Assembly (NCBI GenBank): GCA_922989275.2 | Contig: OV277868.1 | Coordinates: 55,302,216 to 55,366,215, forward strand | Length of the DNA stretch: 64,000 nt | Direction: 5' to 3' | Source: Gari tellinella | Lineage: Eukaryota; Mollusca; Bivalvia; Cardiida; Psammobiidae | In this document: positions 1 through 10,280 of the stretch, piece after piece | Layout of the letters: the number at the start of each line of letters is the position of its first letter | Numbering within the stretch: position 1 is the first letter of the stretch | The notes under the pieces: model-generated | Database searches by the model: none | Seen by the model: only the letters and a program-made list of their open reading frames with translations | What the model was told of the DNA's origin: nothing | Position numbers and translations under genes: made by a program

Positions 1-553
1 ACCAAGCAGGGTAAGTTTTCTATGTTGCCATTGCTTTAAACAGTTTTTAAATTCTTCAATTTTAGGGTCAAGATTAAGGTCCAGTGTCGATTTCCTATTA
101 GTTGTGAATATAATGCCAAGTGCTTTTGATTTGTCTGAAAGCCGTTGAAAGAGTTTGTGTTCGAGGTATTTTTCCTTTTTTGTTTTGGAAGAGCCAGCTC
201 TCATTACATTACATTTTGAGTTGTTTAATTTTAGTCCAGATATGTTTGCAAACTCATCTAAGATATCTATCAGATTTTTAAATGATTGTTTTGTTCCATC
301 GGTAATGAAAGTTGCATCGTCTGCGAAAAGTTTTTTTTTTATTTCGACGTCGTCAATTGATATTCCTTTAATGTTTTTATTAATTGAGATTTCATGGGAC
401 AAAAGTTCAACAGCAGTAATAAATAGATACGGAGAAAGCGGACAACCTTGTCGTACACCTCGTTCTATATCAAAGAAGTCTGTCATAAAGCCATTGTTTA
501 AGACGCAGCTATTGGCATCCGTGTAAAATACTTTTAGACTCTCCAAAATTAAA
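1..553 (-). pseudogene. LINE reverse transcriptase fragment (L1-superclade-like)
   Basis: The minus strand is open without stops across the whole segment and reads as the palm of a non-LTR reverse transcriptase. Visible landmarks are the GVRQGCPLSP block, the catalytic FADDA motif (codons at 315-326), and a later HRKLTLLG block at the window edge, typical of L1/Tx1-type enzymes. Endonuclease and N-terminal RT are missing: homology stops where the 147-bp array begins, and the 3' part runs off the window. Clade is inferred from motif style only. It is a 5'-truncated or interrupted copy, not a host gene. Confidence 0.8.
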
Positions 554-1123
554 ACATATCTCCAATACCTTACCAGCTAGGGATTCCAAATGTGTTGTGT
601 TAGTACATCTTGGGATGGCGGAGTGTAGCGTACCACTTTCAGGTCAATGTAACCTTCACCTTGACCTTTGACCTCGATTTAACAAAATAGCTTGTCGGGA
701 GCATATCTCCTATACCTTACCAGCTAGGGATTCCAAATTTGTTGTGTTAGTACATCTTGGGATGGCGGAGTGTCGCGTACCACTTTCAGGTCAATGTGAC
801 CTTCACCTTGACCTTTGACCTCGATTTAACAAAATAGCTTGTCGGGAGCATATCTCCTATACCTTACCAGCTAGGGATTCCAAATTTGTTGTGTTAGTAC
901 ATCTTGGGATGGCGGAGTGTCGCGTACTACTTTCAGGTCAATGTGACCTTCACCTTGACTTTTGACCTCGATTTAACAAAAGACTTGTCCGGAGCATATC
1001 TCCTATACCTTACCAGCTAGGGATTCCAAATTTGTTGTGTTAGTACATCTTGGGATGGCGGAGTGTCGCGTTCCACTTTCAGGTCAATGTGACCTTCACC
1101 TTGACCTTTGACCTCGATTTAAG
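554..1123. repeat. 147-bp tandem array, 3.9 copies, with ERE- and DR1-like sites
   Basis: Units start at 554, 701, 848 and 994, so the period is 146-147 bp, and copies differ at few positions. Each unit ends in a block of TGACCT half sites. AGGTCAATGTGACCT, a perfect 3-nt-spaced inverted repeat, occurs at 788-802, 935-949 and 1081-1095; the first unit has one substitution. A direct repeat with 1-nt spacing (minus strand AGGTCAAAGGTCA) occurs at 662-674, 809-821 and 1102-1114; the third unit has one substitution. No ORF is conserved. Receptor binding is not shown. Confidence 0.9.
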
Positions 1124-1246
1124 ACAATAAAAATTTCATTTTACACCTGTATTACATTGTCTTTATTGTTTTTCGCCAAAAATGCGTTTCGATGTCAAAC
1201 ACTTTGGGGGCATTTGTCACCCGTGCCGACTGTACTTGTTTATAAT

Positions 1247-1655
1247 TATCTTATGGCAGCCCTGCAGTTGCGAGCTCATTTCGAACGTAAGACAGTTTAT
1301 AACATAACAGACTGCGCGAGCGATGGAGTACACCTATTAACTCATTCCCCCCTGAAAAGTGTAATGAACAGTTCCAATTTAAAAAAGTCTAGAACATTTT
1401 GACTACTTAGGGTTGAATTTAACAATATATTTAACAATGACAAACAGTGTATATCCTGTTCAGAGAGCTCCTTCAGGAGCCCTCTGATCAGGGTATACAC
1501 TGTTTGCATGGGACAAATGTAATCCTCACAGGTACACTGTTTGTAAATGACATATACTCGTCGCTAGGGTTGAATGTGTTAATGGCATTACAGTTCGTTC
1601 AATATCCTACCTCAGCACTCCTTCATGTATAGATTTGATAGATTTGTGGTTTATT
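1247..1655. repeat. Dispersed composite repeat, copy 1 (MITE end plus hairpin module)
   Basis: This segment is clearly homologous to 52908-53286 in the same orientation. It begins with the TIR of the small element family at 8489-8755 (ATGGCAGCCCTG), continues through a shared stretch, then an imperfect hairpin whose arms end in ACAGTGTATA and TATACACTG, and ends with a shared AT-rich tail. Shorter relatives of the hairpin part lie at 14257-14500, 31630-31830 and 47780-47935. Confidence 0.75.
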
Positions 1656-1664
1656 TATTCAATA

Positions 1665-2543
1665 TTAATAGCAACCGTAAAATCTCGAGAATTCAAAAGG
1701 TCACCAAGCCATTCTAACATTTGAACAGGCTCGCAGATAGATTTCCCTACTTTGGGAATAAGTCCAGATGTAAGCAAGTCATGTTTAAATTCAGCAGACT
1801 ATAACTTCTGTAGAAAAACCTAGATGTTCTGTTTGCGGGTAGTATACATCTAGAAATTGATAAGCTGATTCAATATCAAACTTAATCATCCAGCTGTCCG
1901 TCTCTAAATACACCAATGCTATCCTCAATCTTTATATTTCACAGACTGCTTCCAAACATGCTTATTAACAGTACGCAAGTGTAAAATAAGGCAGTTTTCT
2001 CCAGCTATTTTGAATTGAAACAGACAGTTGGTTAACAATTGTAGGTACATGCGAACAGTTCTCTATTAACACTAGTCTAACAAATATTTTATAGCCTCAT
2101 GAACAAGTGCAGACATTTTGTTGCAGATTTGTTGTTTTTTAAAATACTTTTTTTCGGGCAAAGAACAGAACGGAATTTCTTAACCATTCTGAATAGTATC
2201 TAATATAAATTTGTAAGATCTGATGGATTTCCAAAATTGTATATGCTGTCTTAATCTATTTTTCATAATAACCTTTTTCTGACCTTGTTTGTAAACAAAA
2301 AACTTATCTGTAAACCGATTTGAATCATATTCATCATAAGAATACCCTTATTTAATGTCTAGATCTATACTCTCTGACACATTGGCATCTGACCGTCTTT
2401 CTTCACTTCTGATTCGGGATTTCATACTGCTGGCTGCTTCTTGTATAAGGGCACCTTCTTCTGAAATATACAGATAAACGCAAGACAAACATAAAGCAAA
2501 GTGAATATAGAATCCCGCCTTGGTACGGTCAGTAGCAATCAAT
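1665..2543 (-). pseudogene. DIRS-like retroelement: decayed RT domain
   Basis: Read on the minus strand, broken frames give a recognisable DIRS-type polymerase start. The blocks are RLRQHIQFWKSI, FILDTIQNG, LILHLRTVNKHVWKQSVKY and a later EPVQMLEWLG block. Several stops and frameshifts separate them and the middle of the palm is deleted. A short acidic lead (about 2350-2500) is open and joins this RT to the gag-like block at 3684-4375 in element order. RNase H and tyrosine recombinase are not visible. The DIRS assignment comes from recalled motif order, not a search. Confidence 0.6.
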
Positions 2544-2595
2544 AATTAATTATAAATCAATTATTAAAAACCACTGGGGGTTAAAACTGGGTTTA

Positions 2596-3683
2596 GGGGC
2601 GCCCAACTTCACTTTTATCTCCTTTATTTACCAACAAAGACGAACAGTGCACATACAATATAAACCCTGTTCCACAACCTTACAACAAAAAAGACCGCCA
2701 ACACAGCAAGTAAATACATGTAAAACATCTAACAAAAATTCTATGACAAGAAGATAATTAGTAATACGGGAAAGAATTAAACATTCAAGCCCGTGTTAAA
2801 AATAACCCACTATGGCAAAGGTCAAATTGTACTCAAGCGACTAGTCCGTAGTCACGAGTAATTGTAAGACATGGATGGGTTCAGGGTACGATAGAGAGGG
2901 AGAGAAGAAAACAAAGCACGAAAATCCGACATAACTCTCCCGGTTATGGACGGCTTTAGAGATACATCATCATGTAGTGCTTAGCCCTGTCTGTCGTCGC
3001 ACAACCAAAGAGGAAAGCATAGTTATCAATTGTAGATTGATCGATAACCAAACGTGAAGTGCGCAGCATTATATTTGGATCATAATCTTTTTTGAGGAAA
3101 TATCTAATACGTTTCACAAACAGGTTTTGAAAATGCATATGTCCAAGAATCTTACGAAGTCTGTAAATTACATCACCATCAAACTCCGGATGTGAAAAAT
3201 ATGCCGCAGAAAAGACTTTAAGTTACATTTATACTTGTTAATGAGAGGAAGATTGCTATAAAATAATTTAGAAAATGTTTTACGAAGTAATGAAATCTTG
3301 ACCCCTGTTTAAGAAGCTTTTCAGAAATTGTTTTATTACCAATGTGGAAGTCCTCAACAGAGGTACTGGCCCTAGCAAAACGAATAAGTTGTGAAATATA
3401 AACCCTGTAAGATGTAGAACGGGGAACATCGCCATCTAGATGAGGATAATATACAATACTAAAATAAAAATCATCTCGTTTACCGTAAATCTTAGAAGAA
3501 ACAATTCCGTTATTTATTAAAAGATCCAAATCTAAAAATGGTGCCGACAAATTTGACTCGTTTGTTTTATTAAGGCGTAGTTCTTTTGGGTAAATAAAAG
3601 GAAACAACGTATCAAAAATGGGTTGTCTATATTAAAAATATCAACTAAAGACTTCGATCATATCTGCCTGTGTATCAGGTGAC
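2596..3683 (-). pseudogene. RT element, copy A (Penelope-like?), inserted in the DIRS-like remnant
   Basis: This is the same family as 58926-60227. The open pieces at 3218-3607 and 2956-3138 lie in different frames. They carry the ELRLNKTNESNLSAPFLDLDL block, the KRDDF and YISQLIRFARA blocks and a C-terminal LRTSRLVIDQ block. Compared with the second copy, about 20 bp are missing at about 3645-3650. That removes the catalytic YLDD, so the copy is dead. It starts abruptly at CCTGATACACAGG, in the zinc-knuckle region of the gag-like ORF, and ends at the family 3' end GTTGGGCGCCCCTA. A 5'-truncated insertion is likely. Clade uncertain; Penelope-like is my best guess. Confidence 0.7.
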
Positions 3684-4375
3684 TCTCCGCAGGCAAAGCA
3701 GGTTCCTGGCTGACAGGTTCCACTTGCTCCGAAAATACCAAGGTTTGAATCCCCTATGCCGCTGAAACGGTGGCACTAAACCTGAAGGACCAGGGGCACC
3801 CCGCACAAGCTCCATAGTAATGCTGTTAGTGAAACCATAAGTAGCGGAAGCCCTGGACTTGGGCTAGGGCGTCTGGTGTAACTTCCGCTTGCGGGCGTCC
3901 GTGACTCCGCCCTGTTGATACGTGACTCGTCTAGGTGGGTCTCATACGGCCGCACCTTCCCCACCTCTTCACTGCTGTCGGCAATTCTAATATGCTTGTT
4001 TCTAATATGCAATTTACCACATACACGGACCTCCTTGCAGTAGTCGATGTTTGCCGTTATTCATAGCCCAGAGACCTTGCTTTAAAATGTCCTCAATTTC
4101 TGTATTGAATAAATACCACGTCTTGTCCCCACTGAAGCGCAAACTAATTTCTTATTCAGTCTTTAACATTTTGACTTCTCTAAATGTAAGGGAATTACAT
4201 GTACCCTGAACCTCATCCTTCAAAGAGTTTAATTGTCTTTTCTGGACCCTAAGTTCTGACAAAAAATCTCTCAAGTTGGAACCTATGTCGTCTGGCTGTG
4301 TGTGTACATGTCCATTCTTCATTCGACCAATGGCGCAAAAACACGTCTTCAATCGGCCAATCTCGGTAGCTGAAT
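3684..4375 (-). pseudogene. DIRS-like gag-type ORF remnant with zinc knuckle
   Basis: Minus-strand fragments read in order as a coiled-coil-like region (RDFLSELRVQKRQLNSLKDEV), a KTWYLFNTEIEDILKQGLWAM block, RNKHIRIADSSEE with a Tyr-Glu and DESRINRAESR tail, and finally CFACGES, the first half of a CCHC knuckle. Stops and frameshifts separate the blocks. This order matches gag-like ORFs of DIRS-type elements as I recall them from mollusc and cnidarian genomes. The knuckle is cut where the RT copy at 2596-3683 begins. Upstream start not resolved. Confidence 0.6.
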
Positions 4376-5154
4376 GATATTTCTACTCTACACGCACAAG
4401 ATCCTAGTGCACATACAGTATCAAGTTCAAGTTTTATTCAGCATTGTAGGCCTCCGGCCCATACACGTATATACATATACATACATAATGGTACAAATTG
4501 TCATGCGTAGTGATAGACATAAAGTAGACATAAAGTAACCAAATTAATATTTCTATCGAGGTTTGCGCCAAGCTCTTTTCATATTATATGAATATCATAA
4601 TGTGACGTAAGTTTTCACCACATATTTCTCCAAGTCCTATAAATATTCAACAGCTACATGACATGATATTGGAGTCATGCCATTGCTAGTGAGAAACTAT
4701 ATTTTTGTTTGAACCTCTCAACAACAACTGTACATAAAACATTAGAAACATTAGAAATATTAACCCCTCACTGCTTATCCCCGAATGTAGTACCATATGC
4801 AAACAGCATGGATTCGGATTGGACGCCGAGTAACATGGCGACCCATTCGGGTCCAAACCGTTTGACACTATTCAAATGGTTTTGACAGAATTAAGAAAAT
4901 ATCTGATGTTCAAATATGAAGTCAGTGAAATCGGCAATGAAGGGGTTAATCGACAAAACAATACATGTGCAATACAATATCAAACAACACATCATTAATA
5001 TACAAAAGCGAATTATAGTGGACACACTACAAGCTATATTGCCATATTGTTGGTAAAAGGATACATTTGCATATATAAAGTATATGCAGACGTTTTCTTT
5101 CACCACCAGTATGTTATCTATTTTGACATTAAGCTTTACAAAATGAAATATATA
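4376..5154. other. Non-coding stretch with a decayed foldback core
   Basis: No supported gene. At about 4785-4862 lies a diverged copy of the GCAAACAG-type foldback hairpin: arms can still be aligned around GACGCC and GGCGAC, but pairing is poor. The stretch next to 5154 is probably the 3' untranslated part of the LINE on the minus strand. Confidence 0.45.
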
Positions 5155-8027
5155 CTAATTTAAGAACTCATCTCGTAATTTCATGGCATAGTAAATGAAC
5201 ATAGCTAAGTTTTGTATGGTTTTCCTGTTAGTAGAGGACATCAAAATGTTAAATTTATGGATTGAGGGATATTCCCAAAACTTTTTATTTATATATCTAG
5301 CTCTAAGCTGTTCATATAAAGGACAATAAAATACAAAATGGACTTCATCCTCTATGATATTATCACAATGGATGCAGTATCGCATATCTCTAGGTAAGTT
5401 CATGTGTCTTCCTTTTTCTATCATAAGTTTATGTGAAGAAGACCTAAATGATACTAAACTACGTCTAAACCTTTGTAAATCAATAATTTCTACATACTTT
5501 TCTTTTTCAAATGAAGTCTTGAATTGTCTGTATAAAACTAATTTACTGTTTTCACAACACATCTCAAACCATTTTTGCCTATATTGATCCCTTAACCTAT
5601 CAACATATTGAATGAGGAATTGTTTTGAATCATGAACCATTTGGTGTTCCCAAATATAACCAAATCCGTTACTATATAAATTTAAACGTAAAGATGTAAC
5701 CCAGTTTTTATACCCCCGTTCATCATAAAACTTCAACATATTGTAACATTTCTTCACATACCTGTTTTCTGGTAATGCAATAACCCTTATCCTAAACTTA
5801 ATACAACGCTTATAAGCTAAAATATACATTGGAAATCTGCCACAATCTCCCATAATTGCAGAATTACACGCTTTAAGGGGTGCAGATAGAAACCTTTTAC
5901 ATGCATATATATGTACCCTTTCTATTTGCTCCATATAATTCAACCCCCAAATCTCACATCCATAGAGTAATATTGGACTTATTTTAGTATCAAAGAGCTT
6001 AAAATATGTTTTGTAAGGTATTGGTTGTATATCTTGCATATTCTGTAACAGAATAATAAGCCCTTTCTTTGCTTTTATCGCCATATTGTCTGCCATTTTG
6101 TACAAAGATAATTTGCATGTAAAATTAACACCAACATAAGTAAATGCATTAACAGTTTCAATTGTTCTGCCATCATAAAACCATTTTTCGTGTTTGGAAA
6201 TTTTCCCGCCATTTTTGAAAACGACAATTTTTGTTTTATCAACGTTTACACTTAACTTCCAATCCAAACAATGATGTTTAAGAACATTAAGGTGTCTTTG
6301 TAAACCACTGACTGTATCTGCGATCAGGGCCACGTCATCAGCAAACATCAAAATTAGGATTTCAACTATTTCTGGTGTTAATTGAATACCATGCACATTA
6401 TTATTATTAATTGACGTACTAAGTTCATTTATAAAAATAGAAAATAATACAGGGCTGAGTTTACAACCCTGTCGTACACCCAAAGGACATTCAAAACTCT
6501 CTGATATTAAACCATTATCACGTACAGATGCTTTAACAGACTTATAGATACCAAATATTGCTGAGTATAAATTACCTTTAATACCAATATGATGTAGTGC
6601 ATTAAAAAGTTTATCTCTATTTACAGAATCAAACGCTTTTTTTAAAATCTACAAAAGCTACATATATTTTCTTACCTTTCCTGCATAGGTACTTATTTAT
6701 TAATGAATACAAAACAAAGGCATTAACAATAGTAGAATATCCTTGTATGAAACCTGCTTGTGCTTCTGAAATCTTATCATAAGCATTAACAAAGAAAGTG
6801 ACTCTTTTGTTTAGAATACCGATATATATTTTACTAAAAATATCTAACAGAGCTATGCCTCTGTAATTATCAGGGTTATTTACATTGCCTTTCTTATGTA
6901 AAGGTATTATAATAGATGTAGCCCAGTTGTATGGAAATTCACCATGTGTGTAGAGTCTGTTAAACAACTTTCGTATATATGGTAATAAAATATCAATACC
7001 GTAAATAAAATGTTCTGCTACTAAATTTCCAGATGAAGCTTTATTAGGGTTAATTTCTTTAACTGATTCTAGTATTTCTTTATCAGTAATTTCGCTGTTA
7101 AAAAGTATATTTTCTATTTCGGTAAAGTCTACATTATCTATAAAATCCGTTTCTATATGGCACTTTTCTGTATTATCATTAAATACTTGTTTGAAATGAT
7201 CAAACCATTGTGAAATTGTAATATTTGTTCTAATATTAGGTCTGCCACAATGTCGTTTAAGGGTTTTCCAGAACACTTTTGAATCAGACAGAGAGTTCTC
7301 AAGTTCTTGTGTAACTGTTTTAGAGTACAAAAACCGTTTACTTCTACAAAGAGATTTAAATGCATTTCTGCTGTCTATATATAACTTAAGGTCATTATTA
7401 TTACGACTTTTCCTAAACTTTCTCAAAAACTTATTTCTGACCAACTTAGCATTTTTGCATTCTATATCAAACCAAATTTTACTTTCTGTACTAATTTTTG
7501 TTGTCTTTTTCTTTCTAAACGATTCACTGCATTTAACTATAATGTCTTCAAAATCTGATAAAATATCATTTATTCCATAGCTAAGATTGGAAATACTCGC
7601 ATCAAGTTCATTTAAACATCCATTATCAACACTATCCAAAAGAAAGTTTTTGTATATGGAAGAGTTGTCATCTGTTAACTGATATTTGAAAGTATCGGGT
7701 ATTTCCGACATCCCTTCCTCAGCCTGAAACTGGTCTTGAGCAGAAACCGACAACAAACAAAGACAAATAGGCAAATGGTCGCTATCAGCTTTAGACTTAA
7801 TACTAAAATCTGCAATACAATCAGCAACATTTCTTGTACATATATAATAGTCAACTACACTACAGCCTTGCTGACCAATGAATGTATAATCACCTAATTG
7901 AGTGTCAGCTCCAAATCTTCCATTTACAATAAAGAGAGAATATACTTTGCAAAATTCAATAAGGTCTCTCCCAAATTTATTTGTATGTGTGTCACAATTT
8001 CTTCTAGGTAAGATGAAGTCATCATGT
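5155..8027 (-). pseudogene. LINE ORF2, nearly intact: endonuclease C-half, RT, CCHC knuckle
   Basis: The minus strand is open from about 8027 to a homopolymer at 6637-6643 and then, shifted by one base, to a TAG at 5155-5157. Domains in order: C-terminal half of an APE-type endonuclease (SVVDYYIC, then SDHLPI), linker, and RT with NPDNYRGIAL, AQAGF, GVRQGC and the catalytic FADD at 6334-6345. The C terminus has a knuckle of the form C-x2-C-x8-H-x4-C. The only coding lesion after the truncation is a run of seven A (minus strand) where six restore the frame through AFDSV. The upstream part of the endonuclease and ORF1 are absent, as expected for a 5'-truncated copy. Jockey/CR1 grade; clade not certain. 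Looks young. Confidence 0.85.
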
Positions 8028-8149
8028 CTCAGTCACTTCAATTTCCAAGGGTAAGAAGTTGTCGCCAAATTCACTGCTTTCAAACAATTATATACCGGTT
8101 TATGTTTACTTATTACACATAAGGGTGGGGGTCCTGTGCTAGGACGCCT

Positions 8150-8215
8150 GCCTATGAAGCGATAGGTCCCGATTGGAGTCCTGTCAGGATCATTGGAATT
8201 TTTCTGAGCAAAATA
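8150..8215 (+). repeat. tRNA-like SINE head, degenerate
   Basis: The segment has the layout of a tRNA-derived repeat: TGCTAGGACGCCTGCC resembles an A-box region, and a degraded B box follows about 35 bases later. No cloverleaf can be drawn. Identification is weak. Confidence 0.25.
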
Positions 8216-8488
8216 TTAACCCTACATTGCACCACTTCACTCAGGTGAATTAAACAGGTACCTGAGAGGGAAAGAAGGCAATGTGTCATGGCTGCAACTT
8301 GCGCCGTGTGTAAATGGCCGACTTGTGACTCGATGATCGGGGAGGTAAATGTAAAAGTTGGCAGACTATTTCATATTTGCAGACTATATAAATCCAATAC
8401 CTTTACCTTAATAATTATTCGTGTTTGTATAATTTGGGGTTTATTTCTTCATCGGATGCATCAACAAGAGGGTTAAAAATAACATGTT

Positions 8489-8755
8489 CATGGCAGGGCT
8501 GCCATAAGTTGACATAAAAAATCTTAAGATTTCCAAATATGCATTTTTCAAGTGCGATTTTACGAATCGTAGCTTTACCCAATCGCCTGTGTCTAGTTTT
8601 ATTGACACGTGGCTGCTTAAAGCAGGCTTGAAGTTAAGCAGAATGCGCCTTAAGGCGCATTCTGCTTTACTTTCAGCCTACTTTAAGCTACCATGTAATA
8701 GAAAAAAAATCCGGAGATTTAGGAAATATCCGGAGAAATGGCAGCCCTGTCATGG
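8489..8755. mobile_element. 267-bp MITE with TIRs and a central hairpin
   Basis: Termini are CATGGCAGGGCTGCCAT at the left and its near-complement, ending TGTCATGG, at the right. The core (about 8607-8697) is a foldback centred on GCGCCTTAAGGCGC with AAAGCAGG/CCTACTTT arms, the same hairpin type as 18632-18704. A larger relative with the same termini is at 52354-52921, and one end is found at 1247-1265. Confidence 0.75.
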
Positions 8756-8928
8756 TTGAATGGAACATGCATCTGTACCAGAGTACTTCCGGTTTACTGA
8801 GTGTGGACGTGTAACTAAACAGCTCCGCGAATTATTCATAAATTTCATTACTTTGAGGTTTAAAAGTGAGTCTAAAAGTGAGTTTTCTTCAGGTAACTAG
8901 TCATTAACACTTTAAACTAGTGATATTT

Positions 8929-10269
8929 ATGTCTAAATTGACAATGCAAGCTGTCAGAGATGTTCAAAACGGAAAGTGGAGTGGAGGGCGTGTACGTGGC
9001 ACCACGAGCCAAAATGGCGGATCAAGCTGGAATTTGGAAACGGACTTTGGCAGCGAAGGTTCTGGCTTTCAGCGGCCTAAACCCAAACGCAAACGGCGCA
9101 GCACTGGTGGTACGTCTAATATAAAATCCCCAAATAACACCCTTTTTGAAGTGACACAGACTCATGCTCCTGTAAATGTTGACCACAAAAGTCTATCATC
9201 GGACGAAAAACTGTCCCTGATTCTGACCAAACTCTCTACCAACGAAACCAGTATGACCACATTACAACACAAGTTTGACAACGCGTTTGGGAAAGGAGGT
9301 CAGGTACCTAGGTTAGAAAGTCAGGTCAGGGCCCAATCTGACAGACTCCAGGCTCTCGAGTATAAGTCTATTGACATTGAGGCACGTTCCCGTAGAAACA
9401 ATCTGTTGTTCAAAGGTTTTGTAGAGTCCCGTAACGAAAACTGTGCACAAATTTTGACAAACTTCTTCAGAGATTGCTTATTGATCACAGACGATATATC
9501 AATACAGCGAGCGCACAGACTTGGCCAGTACAAACGTGATCGCAACCGCTTCATAATTGTAGCTTTCTCAAATTTTGCTGATACAGAGAGAATTCTAGCA
9601 GAAGCCTACAGACTTAAGGATTCAGGAAAAGCGATAAGCAGAGACTACCCGACAGAAATTGTTGAGGCGCGCAAACATCTGTGGCCTGAATATCGCGAAT
9701 TGCGCAGCAGACATCATGGTATGCGCGACAAAGTGTCCATAGTTTATCCAGCAAAGCTCCTACACAACGGTCGTGGAATCAGAGACATGTTTCCTGATTG
9801 GAATGAACATATGCGAAAATCCCGTGCAATACCGGCTGATCCCAATGATCGTAGTAGCAATAGACCACGTGACCTGTCAACTATACACAAATCTATTTAC
9901 GATGATAGCACAGACAAGACGTCGTCGTTAAGCGACGATTCTGCTCCACAAGATAGTAGTGAGACACCATCAGAATCTGACCACTGCTCAGCTGACGATC
10001 AGACCCAGCCCCAGTTTCAGACCCCCGATCCAGCAAACTCGCGATCTCCCTTAGCGTCAGGGGAACGTGACATTACCGACTCGCAAACGGAGACTCAACC
10101 AACCCAGTTTACCCCTAAGCATTCAGACACAGGCTCACTGCCCGTTGAACCCGAGTCTCCGTCGATTTTCCGAGGCCAAACGATCACTACGGCAGCGCCT
10201 AATCCAGATCCACCTGAGCAACATTTAAATATAACACATAGGACTCACAGGGGAAATATGACTCTGTAA
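8929..10269 (+). CDS. LINE ORF1 protein (L1-type RNA-binding)
   Basis: A 446-residue open frame is intact, starting at the first ATG (8929); the frame is open a little further upstream but without another ATG. It has a basic stretch PKPKRKRR near residue 50, a short coiled-coil-like segment (about 90-150), then the RRM-like core of LINE-1 ORF1 proteins (SRRNNLLFKGF to about residue 300, including IQRAHRLG). A Ser/Asp/Thr-rich disordered tail follows. Such proteins coat element RNA as a trimeric RNA chaperone (family knowledge). It ends at TAA 10267-10269, overlapping the ORF2 reading frame. The protein is intact although its ORF2 is broken. Confidence 0.85.
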   Translation: MSKLTMQAVRDVQNGKWSGGRVRGTTSQNGGSSWNLETDFGSEGSGFQRPKPKRKRRSTGGTSNIKSPNNTLFEVTQTHAPVNVDHKSLSSDEKLSLILTKLSTNETSMTTLQHKFDNAFGKGGQVPRLESQVRAQSDRLQALEYKSIDIEARSRRNNLLFKGFVESRNENCAQILTNFFRDCLLITDDISIQRAHRLGQYKRDRNRFIIVAFSNFADTERILAEAYRLKDSGKAISRDYPTEIVEARKHLWPEYRELRSRHHGMRDKVSIVYPAKLLHNGRGIRDMFPDWNEHMRKSRAIPADPNDRSSNRPRDLSTIHKSIYDDSTDKTSSLSDDSAPQDSSETPSESDHCSADDQTQPQFQTPDPANSRSPLASGERDITDSQTETQPTQFTPKHSDTGSLPVEPESPSIFRGQTITTAAPNPDPPEQHLNITHRTHRGNMTL

Positions 10270-10280
10270 ATGGGGGAACT

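Noticed and set aside
2348..2542. Terminal exon of a host gene on the minus strand (T-rich tract, CAG, then an acidic open frame to a stop)
   Set aside because: Just past the stop, broken frames give RLRQHIQFWKSI and further blocks of a DIRS-type RT, and the gag-like block lies upstream. The frame fits the linker of that retroelement.
3776..4012. Independent small Arg/Pro-rich protein
   Set aside because: Its IRIADSSEE and DESRINRAESR blocks belong to the DIRS-like gag remnant; the rest is frameshifted read-through.
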